A DNA stretch of 64,000 nucleotides from Rhizobium oryzihabitans. GTDB lineage: Bacteria > Pseudomonadota > Alphaproteobacteria > Rhizobiales > Rhizobiaceae. Below the pieces are notes generated by a model that ran no database searches, was not told the DNA's origin, and worked only from the letters and a program-made list of their open reading frames with translations. Shown here piece by piece: positions 14,690 through 22,230 of this stretch. Position numbers and translations under genes: made by a program. The number at the start of each line of letters is the position of its first letter. Position 1 is the stretch's first letter. The stretch covers positions 930,001-994,000 of the forward strand of contig NZ_CP048635.1 of NCBI RefSeq assembly GCF_010669145.1, in the 5' to 3' direction.

Positions 14690-16396
14690 CTATCCTAATG
14701 CGGGAACCGCATCTGAGATGGAGAAGAGCATATCGGAGCGGCAAGCATCGCGGTCCCCGGCACAGGGGATGACGCGGTAATTCGCGCATGTGGTTTCGGA
14801 ATCGACGTCTGCCGCAGGAGCGCCAGCATAGCGACCCGGAACGGGTGGCGCGGGACCGACTGACGCCGAAACCACATTCAGTATCTCCAGACGTGGAACG
14901 CGGCCGTCCTGCAAGGCGATCCAGACTTCGTGACTGGCTAGAGCCTCGGTGTCCTCGTCGCTGTTGTCGGGTAAGGCCGTATAGCTTGCGACTGTGTCAG
15001 ACGTCAGGGTGTTTGAACGATCGCACGGGCCTGCGGGAGCCTTTTTATCTATACACTGTTTTTCACACCCTTGCTCGATCGCCGAGATCAGATCATTCCA
15101 ACGATTGATGACGGTGCGCCGGGAAACCTTGGCGGCCTCCGCCAGTGCTGATTTCGTGACGTCGCCGCCCATGGTGGAAAGCGACCGGTAGGCTTCGGCG
15201 AGCTTGGAAAGGGTGCGATCCGCGTTCGACTTCGCGGCGTGCCGGCCTCCTGCTGCCTGACGGGCCGCCACGGATGTCATCCCGTCCACGACGTCCAGCA
15301 GGCGACCGCGATTTACGCGTGGGTTGTCCAGCTTTGCCGGATCGAAATGGGCCGCGAGGTAGTCGGCGACCTTGCCAGTGACATAGCCGACCTGCGTTTC
15401 GGAAAGCCCGGTTTTCTCCGCGAACATGGCGAGCGCCTGATGGAGATGATCGGCAAGGGCCTCACGAGTGCCGCGCATACGGCTATCGGCGGCAAAGTGC
15501 CATTCGGCAAGAAGGCGCTGCCCTTCCGTCCGGAGGGTGTCAAAGATAGTATTCGACGCGTTCAGCCCGAGGCCGGATTGAATGGCCGCGGCGCGACGAG
15601 CGAGCACTGGCCGACTTACACCTGTGTCGACGTAGTCGGCATATTCGGAGAGCGTCGGCCAGACGTCGGCGTTCGGGGTGATCGTGTGCCAGATCGGGGA
15701 CGTCGGGCATTTCATCCGCATCGTCATCGTCGGTGCGGCGGGGTCCGCGCCGATGTCGAGCAGCGCTGCCGCCAGGCCACGGCAAACGGCGTCAAATAGG
15801 CGGATCGGTTCCTTGCGGCATCGTTCGTCCTTCGAATTCCAAACCGCGGCTCCGTAGGGGAGCAACCAGATGAAGTGTGGTCTGATGAAACGGCCATCGT
15901 CTAGTCGGTCCCCGACGACGATGTGCGGAAGACAGGGAATCCGGCCATCCCGAACGTGTTCCAGGAGCTCGAAGATACACGCGTCGGCGGTTGGGAAAAC
16001 GCCGTCGCAATCCACGCGAAGCGCGGCCACAAAATCCTTGTTGAGCTCGATGTAGGGATAGTCGAGTGTCAGGACCTTCTCGCGGCATTGGACGTCGAGG
16101 GTGGCCTTGTCCCAGGACGCACGCGCACGACCCCGGCGGGGTACGAGCGATACGAAATACTTCAGAACGAGATTGTCCTCTGAACGCAGACCGTCCTCGT
16201 GGAATGGCTCCCGATAGCGTCCACCTACGTTCTTGCCGAAAGGAAGTTCGTAACCCTCGGTGATACGCTTCCGGACAAGGTCTTTCTGACCGGCGTTACG
16301 AATGGCGAACTCGTTTGTGGTGATGGCAGTCCGGTGGCCAGTTCCACGACTGGCCTGGCGCTGTGCCTCTGTATAGCGGGTCTCGAACCCACACAT
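14690..16396 (-). CDS. plasmid-type replication initiator / replicase-like protein
   Basis: From the ATG at 16396 the product is 568 residues; a TTG at 16486 would add 30. The N-terminal half resembles plasmid replicase/primase proteins, with LDYPYIELNKDFVAALRVDCDG-like strands, then CLPHIVVGDRL and the aromatic stretch FIRPHFIWLLPYG. The middle carries a helical domain. A clear helix-turn-helix lies near residue 430 (ALAEAAKVSRRTVINRWNDL). Such proteins start replication of plasmids and of excised integrative elements, so the island may replicate after excision. The C-terminal 100 residues are low-complexity. Family assignment is by pattern only. Confidence 0.6.
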   Translation of the reverse strand: MCGFETRYTEAQRQASRGTGHRTAITTNEFAIRNAGQKDLVRKRITEGYELPFGKNVGGRYREPFHEDGLRSEDNLVLKYFVSLVPRRGRARASWDKATLDVQCREKVLTLDYPYIELNKDFVAALRVDCDGVFPTADACIFELLEHVRDGRIPCLPHIVVGDRLDDGRFIRPHFIWLLPYGAAVWNSKDERCRKEPIRLFDAVCRGLAAALLDIGADPAAPTMTMRMKCPTSPIWHTITPNADVWPTLSEYADYVDTGVSRPVLARRAAAIQSGLGLNASNTIFDTLRTEGQRLLAEWHFAADSRMRGTREALADHLHQALAMFAEKTGLSETQVGYVTGKVADYLAAHFDPAKLDNPRVNRGRLLDVVDGMTSVAARQAAGGRHAAKSNADRTLSKLAEAYRSLSTMGGDVTKSALAEAAKVSRRTVINRWNDLISAIEQGCEKQCIDKKAPAGPCDRSNTLTSDTVASYTALPDNSDEDTEALASHEVWIALQDGRVPRLEILNVVSASVGPAPPVPGRYAGAPAADVDSETTCANYRVIPCAGDRDACRSDMLFSISDAVPALG

Positions 16397-16546
16397 GCCG
16401 TTCGAGCGGTCGGGCCAAATTTGTTGACACGGTAGGTTGTGACAGTCCTCGGTGCCGGCTGGGATATGTCCCAGCCTCGGGCTCAACCTTCAAAAATGGG
16501 GGTCTTTACAACAATCGCGCCGTTGGCAATCATGGAATTGTCCTTG

Positions 16547-16592
16547 AAAAAACACCGCTGAGGGTTCCAGCCCGTTGATGTGGTGTTTTTTT
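16547..16592. terminator. terminator between integrase and replication gene
   Basis: AAAAAACACC (16547-16556) pairs with GGTGTTTTTT (16582-16591) across a 25-base centre, giving A and T runs on both sides. It lies beyond the integrase stop in its direction of transcription, so it should end integrase transcripts before the replication gene. Confidence 0.6.
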
Positions 16593-16718
16593 ATGGTCAT
16601 GCGCGGCGGCGCACAGGTCAAGCGCCGAAAATATGTTCCGTATCCGAAACTATTTGGGGCTGCCGTCATGTACAATTACGTGATGCTTTCCATGCCCCCA
16701 CCCCGACATTCGTCGGCT

Positions 16719-16761
16719 GCGGCCCTCCCCTGGGGAAGGGCCTCACGCCCCTCACGGGGCG
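16719..16761. other. two adjacent GC-rich hairpins downstream of the integrase
   Basis: A near-palindrome at about 16719-16740 (GGCCCTCCCC and GGGGAAGGGCC) is followed by a perfect 6-bp stem CGCCCC/GGGGCG (16746-16751 and 16756-16761, 4-base loop). They sit just past the integrase stop at 16805. They may be terminator structure or part of a replication or recombination site. Confidence 0.35.
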
Positions 16762-16804
16762 ACTGGGTCTCATCGCCGTCGCGCAAGCGCTCGGGCGATG
16801 CAGG

Positions 16805-18385
16805 TTATTTAATCTCAAATCTCGGGAACTTCGCTATTTCGTGCGCCAATACGTGAGGTTTGAAACCGCCGTATGCTTCCCCTTCGGTCGCGGGGATATG
16901 GCCTTGCATGTAGTCACGTGCTCCAACATCCATGTAAACGCCTCGGGCTTCAGTCTTGAAAAAATGACGCCACGCGTGGTTTGGCCTTATCCTATCGTCA
17001 TCCACGCCGAGTTTCCTGACCCAATCGGCCAGCCGCTCACCGACCTTGTTGTACTGCGGATTACCTTCGGTGCCGCCACGATGTCGAGAAGGGTCGTAAA
17101 ACAACGGGCCTTTCCGTCTCGCCTTAACAAAGTCCAAGAATCCCTGGTCAACGAGGTGCGAGTGGATGGCGACAAATCGTGGATTCCGGTTCTTTGTCGA
17201 TCCAGCCTCTGGCGTGATCCAGATCAGGGAGTGCCCGTCATGAACTTGGATATCTTCTTTGCGTAGCTGCGCGATCTCGCCCACTCGTGCTCCTGTGTAA
17301 GCACATAACCAAGGAACCCAACGGTACGCTGCCTTCATCTCGGATGAGCACCTTGCGGGTGGCATAGCAAGCGATCCTTTCAAGATCGTCATTGCTTCAT
17401 CGATTGTAAACCACTTCTGGCGCGTTGTCGTCTTATGGGGTACCGCGACCGTTATTCCATCAAGCGGGTTGACCTGTATACGCCTGTTTCCTTTTGCCCA
17501 TGTGCATGTTGCGCGAAGGCATGCCAAATGACCGTCTCTAATGGAAACGGCGCTCAGGCCTTTTTTGAGGAGGCTGTCTTTCCAGTCAACTACCCAGTCG
17601 GCGGTCAAATCGCGAATATCTGGCACCTCGAGCGCCACTTTTGCGATAATCCCCTTCCACTTCTTATAGGTGGCCGCAGCCTGTTGTTTTTCGGCGAAGA
17701 AATCCTCGAAAACCTGGAGCAGGCCGTATTTTCCAGAATCCTCATGACCGTTTTCCTTTGGAGCCTTCTTTGGCGCGAGTTCAAGTTGGGGAAAACGATC
17801 GGCATCAGGATCGGGACGGTAGTCTCCGTTTGAGAGCTTCAGCAGATGTTCCTTTGCTTGCATGACGGCATGGGCGACGGCGTTGCGGAGGAGTGTCATG
17901 CTCAGGTCGTCGACACGATAGCCGTGACGATTAAGATAGTCATTGATCGCTCGGTCATTGCGGCGAACCTTGTATGTTTCCATGACTCGCTCGAAAAGCG
18001 CGTCATCCTTGGTCAATTGGAAGACCTTCACTTTCTCCGGGCGAAGATGCAGATGATCAGCAATCAGCGATGCCTCTCGAAGGTGAGGTGTTCCTGGATC
18101 ATCCTCATTTTCGGCAATCATCGCTTGATAGATTTCCCCGGACATGGCGACCGCTTGCTTCTGGGAAAGGGAAATTTGGCCGGCAGATAGCTGCCGCCAT
18201 CGTGCTTCGGTTTCCGCGAGTATCCGGGCATGCACAATCTTGGCTTCTTGGGGATCGCGTGTGCCGAGGCTGACCTTTTCCTCTCTTTTTCCTACAAGAG
18301 GAATCAGATGCTCAGGAACGCGCTTTCGGAATTGATAGATACCTGTGGTGGGGTGCTTTGTGGGACGTGACATTTTCAGGACCAT
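16805..18385 (-). CDS. int: tyrosine-type site-specific integrase
   Basis: The 526-residue tyrosine recombinase has catalytic residues R367 (AYTGARVGEIAQLR), K398 (GSTKNRNPRF), H470 and R473 (HAWRHF), H496 (YMQGH) and nucleophile Y505 (GEAYGGF). An N-terminal arm-binding segment (PTTGIYQFRKRVPEHL) and a core-binding domain at about 220-320 precede the catalytic domain. The gene starts 86 bases from the 3' end of tRNA-Ser(CGA) and reads away from it, the usual layout for islands that integrate into tRNA 3' ends. It should catalyse integration and excision at the repeats 307-325 and 18470-18488. An internal ATG at codon 5 is an alternative start. Confidence 0.95.
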   Translation of the reverse strand: MVLKMSRPTKHPTTGIYQFRKRVPEHLIPLVGKREEKVSLGTRDPQEAKIVHARILAETEARWRQLSAGQISLSQKQAVAMSGEIYQAMIAENEDDPGTPHLREASLIADHLHLRPEKVKVFQLTKDDALFERVMETYKVRRNDRAINDYLNRHGYRVDDLSMTLLRNAVAHAVMQAKEHLLKLSNGDYRPDPDADRFPQLELAPKKAPKENGHEDSGKYGLLQVFEDFFAEKQQAAATYKKWKGIIAKVALEVPDIRDLTADWVVDWKDSLLKKGLSAVSIRDGHLACLRATCTWAKGNRRIQVNPLDGITVAVPHKTTTRQKWFTIDEAMTILKGSLAMPPARCSSEMKAAYRWVPWLCAYTGARVGEIAQLRKEDIQVHDGHSLIWITPEAGSTKNRNPRFVAIHSHLVDQGFLDFVKARRKGPLFYDPSRHRGGTEGNPQYNKVGERLADWVRKLGVDDDRIRPNHAWRHFFKTEARGVYMDVGARDYMQGHIPATEGEAYGGFKPHVLAHEIAKFPRFEIK

Positions 18386-18469
18386 GTGGACCGCCTTTGT
18401 GTACCAAAGCGACGGTTACAAATCCCTTAAAACTCAATGTCTTGAGCGTTTCCAATAGCTTCTGTGATT

Positions 18470-18488
18470 TATGGCGGAGAGGGTGGGA
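18470..18488. repeat. right attachment-site repeat inside tRNA-Ser
   Basis: This is the right copy of the 19-bp direct repeat, covering the CCA and 3' acceptor and T-arm edge of tRNA-Ser(CGA), identical to 307-325. The tRNA remains whole, so the crossover restores or preserves its 3' end. Confidence 0.85.
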
Positions 18489-18563
18489 TTCGAACCCACG
18501 ATACCCTTGCAGGTATGCCGCATTTCGAGTGCGGTGCATTCGACCACTCTGCCACCTCTCCGC
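18472..18563 (-). tRNA. tRNA-Ser (anticodon CGA)
   Basis: The minus strand folds as a class II tRNA with acceptor stem GCGGAGA/TCTCCGC, anticodon loop CTCGAAA giving CGA, a long variable arm, T-loop TTCGAAT and an encoded CCA. The length, about 89 bases plus CCA, fits tRNA-Ser. It is the integration target of the island on its 3' side. Confidence 0.95.
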
Positions 18564-19050
18564 ATGCGCGAACGCTTGCGTTGCGCGCTCCTCTTAAACA
18601 TCAATGGCGGGACTGACAAGGGAAATTTCTTGTTTGTGTCACAAATTATTCGTCATGGGCGAGGCCGGGGAAAAGCTTTGGCATACGGCCGTTTTCGCGG
18701 ATATTTTTGACGTGACAAGCCTCAAGCTTCAGCCGTGCGCGTCATGTTCGAACCATCAGCTTCACAGCCGTTAGTAACGCCGTAAGATTTCCACGATCCG
18801 GTCACCCTGCTCCCGATCCGGCAGAAGGGTGGGCCGCCGGCTAGCGCCGCGGCCGGTGTCTGGCTGAATTGGAGGAAAGACTGGCGATCAGGCAGAGCAC
18901 GGTGACGGCGGAAAGAGCATCGTGCCGGGGGCGATCATCAGCGTGTTGCATGTGGCGGCAATGATACACGAAATAAACAGATGCGCAGCCTCAAGCCGCA
19001 TCCATCAGATGGCGGCGCCACGGCGAGAAGACGGCGAGCAGCTTTCGTCG
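18564..19050. other. intergenic stretch with no evident gene
   Basis: About 490 bases lie between the tRNA 5' end and the end of the leftward ATP-grasp/deacetylase gene. It must carry the tRNA promoter near 18564-18700, where an AT-rich stretch is seen. I see no convincing coding frame; short open frames lack ribosome-binding sites. Confidence 0.5.
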
Positions 19051-21294
19051 CTACACGAACCGGAACGGCAGGCCAGAGATCAGCGCTTTGACAAATCGCT
19101 TTTTCTGAAAATGCCCGTTCAGCGATACGCGGGGCAGCAGTGTCGGCTTTTCGAGACTGTGAGGTCCGAGAACACCAGCCTGCGTGGTAACCGCAACGGG
19201 AAACCCCGCGTCAAACACCGCCTTCGCCTCACGCTCTCCGGCGGCTTTCGACCAGCCATAGGGATAGGAAAAGGACCGGGGCGGATGGCCAACATAGGTC
19301 TCTACTCGGCGCGTCGATTCCTCGATCTCGTAAGCCAGACGCGCCGCATCGATCCTGCGCATGTTCACATGCGTCATGGTATGGGCACCGAGATGAGCGA
19401 GCGGATCTGCCGACAGCACCTTGAGTTCCCGCGCATCCATGACGAGTTCGTCCACGATCGCGATGGGATCGATACCGTGTTGCCTCGCGGCGCGATCGAT
19501 CCTCTCCACCGCCTCGTCTTCCGCCAGGGTCTGGACGAAGGCTTCAAGGCGCGTGAATGCCTCCGCTTTTTGGGAAAGACTGGCGGATTTCACGTATTCC
19601 GGCCCGGACCCGAAATCGAACTCGAAGGACGCAGCTTTCTGCGTCAGCGCGGCAGCGGTTTCCCACCACACGCTGCGTGTCCTCTCGACAAAACCCGTTG
19701 TGATGAAAATCGTGTAGGGAACGCCGTATCTGCGGAAAATCGGGGCCGCATATTCGGCATTGTTACGATAACCGTCGTCAAGCGTGAAGGCGCAGAACGA
19801 CCGCTTGTCGGAATCATCAGCAAGCAGGCTTGGCAGATCATGCAGATGAACGGGAACGAGACCACATTCGAGTGCGGCCTCTATCGCCTCTTCCAGAAAC
19901 TGCGGCGTGATGGACAAATGCGCATTCGGCGCAAATGCCGGCCCCCCCATGTCCGGGCGCACATGGTGTAGCGTGAAGATAACGCCGCGTCCGGCAAAGG
20001 ATGGAAAGGCCGAACGAACCGCCGGGAGAGAGCTCACCTCCAGCCCCGCCCTTATCGCCCCGTATTTCAGGGAGCGTTTGACCGATTGCAGCAGCATTCC
20101 TGTCGATTGTCGTGAATTCAGACCGGGCAAAACCCGTTTTTTGATGACTCTCCCGACCGTGAGCGGCAGATCGATCAGGCCTGGCAAGGGATCGTTGGGC
20201 GCAAAAGCGGCCCAGCTCCGGATTTTGCGCAAAGAGGCCAAATACTCGCCGATGCCCGCCTGGCCGCGCCGGTTCAACATGAACGCCGCAACGGCATCAC
20301 GGACAAGATAGGACCACGACACGCCATTCCGCGCGAGCGGTGCTCTGTCGGTCGGCACATCATTGGCCACCTTCCACAGCATGGCGCCAAGATCGACGCC
20401 GGCAGCCGAACAGAGGCCAAACCACGACCACGGGCGCGGATTGACATCAAGGAGTTTAAGCGACCCATCCCTGCCATCCCGCTTGAACTCCACCTCGACA
20501 AGCCCGCTATGACAGGCCGGTTTCAATATTTTCCGGGCCGCATCGATCGCTTCAACATTATCGACAACCTCGACGCAGGTACTGGTATAACCGAAATCGA
20601 CGGGATATTGGCGCGTGCGCCGGGCGGTGAATTCGGCAACCGGCTCACCTTCCCGCCACAGCGCCGCATAGGAAAACTGGCTTTCTCCCCCGCCGGGAAT
20701 GAGTTCCTGCACCACGACATTGCCCGCACCGATCTCGGCACTCGCCTCGGCAAAAGCGGCTTTCAGCGCCTGCCGGTCATCGGCGCGGATAACCTTCGCC
20801 CGCGAAATCACGGTGTCGCCGCCGCCCATATTCGGCTTCAGGATAACGGGGAATGTGACGTCGAGCGCATCGGCATCATCGGCGGATGTCAGCGCATAGG
20901 TTCGGGGAAAACTGACACCGAGTTCCGCAGCACGTCTGTAGAGCAGCGGCTTCTCACACAACCATTGAAGGGATGCCCAATCGGGCAGAACGATCCTGTA
21001 AAGAGCGGAAAGCTCTTCGCGATGTTCCGAAACAAGCTGCACCTCGCCATCTCCCGAGGGCACCAGAAGGCAACCCTTCAGATGATGCTTCGTGGCCATT
21101 TCACGCAGGAACGATATCGCCCCGGCATCGCGCGGACCGGACCAGCGGATCGTTTCCCGCACGAAACGCGACCAGCCCGGCAAAGGTGAATCATGTGTGA
21201 GATAGTGCACGGACACGTTCAGGGCGCCAAGGCTGCGGGCAAGGGCAAGCGTGCCGTGAGCGCCCCCAACAATAACAACACCTGGAATGGTCAA
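19051..21294 (-). CDS. ATP-grasp / polysaccharide deacetylase (NodB) fusion protein
   Basis: The 747-residue product joins two enzymes. Residues 1 to about 400 are ATP-grasp: a Rossmann-like start (VVIVGGAHGTLALARSLG), then FPVILKPNMGGGDTV, VVVQELIPGGGESQ and LLDVNPRPWSWF, the usual carboxylate-amine ligase signature. Residues about 440-747 are a NodB-type carbohydrate esterase: FTLDDGY at 503-509 with D506/D507, metal-binding H638 and H642 (GAHTMTH), and PRSFSYPYG. The likely role is making or trimming a cell-surface or secreted glycan or glycopeptide. No signal peptide is seen. The single continuous frame shows a true fusion. It is monocistronic here. Confidence 0.85.
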   Translation of the reverse strand: MTIPGVVIVGGAHGTLALARSLGALNVSVHYLTHDSPLPGWSRFVRETIRWSGPRDAGAISFLREMATKHHLKGCLLVPSGDGEVQLVSEHREELSALYRIVLPDWASLQWLCEKPLLYRRAAELGVSFPRTYALTSADDADALDVTFPVILKPNMGGGDTVISRAKVIRADDRQALKAAFAEASAEIGAGNVVVQELIPGGGESQFSYAALWREGEPVAEFTARRTRQYPVDFGYTSTCVEVVDNVEAIDAARKILKPACHSGLVEVEFKRDGRDGSLKLLDVNPRPWSWFGLCSAAGVDLGAMLWKVANDVPTDRAPLARNGVSWSYLVRDAVAAFMLNRRGQAGIGEYLASLRKIRSWAAFAPNDPLPGLIDLPLTVGRVIKKRVLPGLNSRQSTGMLLQSVKRSLKYGAIRAGLEVSSLPAVRSAFPSFAGRGVIFTLHHVRPDMGGPAFAPNAHLSITPQFLEEAIEAALECGLVPVHLHDLPSLLADDSDKRSFCAFTLDDGYRNNAEYAAPIFRRYGVPYTIFITTGFVERTRSVWWETAAALTQKAASFEFDFGSGPEYVKSASLSQKAEAFTRLEAFVQTLAEDEAVERIDRAARQHGIDPIAIVDELVMDARELKVLSADPLAHLGAHTMTHVNMRRIDAARLAYEIEESTRRVETYVGHPPRSFSYPYGWSKAAGEREAKAVFDAGFPVAVTTQAGVLGPHSLEKPTLLPRVSLNGHFQKKRFVKALISGLPFRFV

Positions 21295-21468
21295 AGTCTG
21301 ATCCCCGTCCTACTCCATACCTTGATCGCAAAAATTGTTAAATAAATTGGATATTTCTAAAGTATCTAACGGACGGGTATCGGATTGCGGTATCCGAAGC
21401 GCTTTCTGCTCTTTCAGCTTATTACGAACGCTTCGGTATCTGCTTTGAATGTGACTGCGGATCCCGCC

Positions 21469-21858
21469 TCAGGCCTCTTTACGCACGGCGCGCGGCTCGC
21501 CATTGTCATCCACCGCAACCATGATGAAGACGGCCTCCGTGACCTTATCCCGGGAGTCCTGATAGTGCCTGCGGGTCCAGGCCTCGATCTTCAGCGTGAC
21601 GGAGGTGCGGCCGACCTTTTCGATCCTGGTGTAGACGCACAAGGTATCGCCGATCTTGACCGGTTTCTTGAAGACGATTTCATGAACCGCCACGGTGACG
21701 GTGCGCCCGCCCGCCACATCATTGGCGCGCACGAAAGCGGCAAGGTCCATCTGCGACATCACCCAGCCGCCGAATATATCCCCGGCCGGATTGGCGTCCG
21801 CCGGCATGGCAAGCGTTCTGAGCGTGAGTTCCATATCTGCGGGCGGTTGCTGGTCCAT
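21469..21858 (-). CDS. acyl-CoA thioesterase, hotdog fold (YciA-like)
   Basis: The 129-residue protein matches the YciA-type hotdog thioesterase in length and motifs: an N-terminal TLAMPADANPAGDIFGGWVM with the catalytic Asp in the DIFGGW helix start, then VHEIVFKKPVKIGDTLCVY. These enzymes hydrolyse acyl-CoA in the cytosol. The gene stands alone, leftward, with short gaps on both sides. The C-terminus ends NGEPRAVRKEA. Confidence 0.9.
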   Translation of the reverse strand: MDQQPPADMELTLRTLAMPADANPAGDIFGGWVMSQMDLAAFVRANDVAGGRTVTVAVHEIVFKKPVKIGDTLCVYTRIEKVGRTSVTLKIEAWTRRHYQDSRDKVTEAVFIMVAVDDNGEPRAVRKEA

Positions 21859-21992
21859 CTCTCAAAATCCTTTCACAAACCTCCCGCCGCCGGACTTAAA
21901 CAACCGCGCGCCCTCAGCCAATAGCCGATTTTTCGCGGCAGCCCTTCCAAAACAGCAAGGAATCACAGAGCCATCGTAAGCTTCGGTTAACC

Positions 21993-22226
21993 ATGATGGG
22001 GCACGATTCCAAAAAACGCGAGGGCGTGCGAATGGCCTATGACTGGAGTGGAAATAACACGATACAGCAGCGCTACGACCGCATCATCCTGGCGGTCGCC
22101 GGCGTCGTCGCCATCAGCCTTGCGACCGGGACACTTGCCCTGCGCTCGCAGGACGGGCCGGATGGCACCATAAGCCTTGCCAAACAGCAGCGGCTCGATT
22201 CGGAAAAATGGCACCTGCGGCTCTGA
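21993..22226 (+). CDS. small single-span membrane protein
   Basis: This is a 77-residue hypothetical protein. A polar N-terminus (MMGHDSKKREGVRMAYDWSGN) precedes one hydrophobic segment (IILAVAGVVAISLATGTLAL) and a short polar tail. An internal ATG at codon 14 is an alternative start. It ends 4 bases before the convergent ABC transporter gene. No family recognised. Confidence 0.55.
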   Translation: MMGHDSKKREGVRMAYDWSGNNTIQQRYDRIILAVAGVVAISLATGTLALRSQDGPDGTISLAKQQRLDSEKWHLRL

Positions 22227-22230
22227 TCCA

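Larger units (their letters stand above)
326..18488. mobile_element. tRNA-Ser integrated mobilisable island, about 18.2 kb
   Basis: The segment is bounded by a 19-bp direct repeat (307-325 and 18470-18488). The right copy is the 3' end of tRNA-Ser(CGA). A tyrosine integrase lies directly beside the tRNA. Inside are a replication-type gene, a Mob-family relaxase, an orphan DotA/TraY membrane protein, two cytosine methyltransferases, a Vsr endonuclease and a two-component-like ATPase pair. No VirB/Tra secretion operon is present, so it fits an integrative mobilisable element that needs a helper. The tRNA gene is kept intact at the right end. Confidence 0.85.

Noticed and set aside
14380..14772. 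130-codon rightward open frame in the gap before the replication gene
   Set aside because: Composition is proline/arginine/serine-rich without pattern, it has no good ribosome-binding site, and it overlaps the repeats and the replication gene's 3' end.
16370..16410. tRNA T-arm-like sequence (GTGGG-TTCGAGA-CCCGC on the minus strand)
   Set aside because: The T-arm folds, but I cannot build matching acceptor and anticodon arms around it, and it lies at the 5' end of the replication gene frame.
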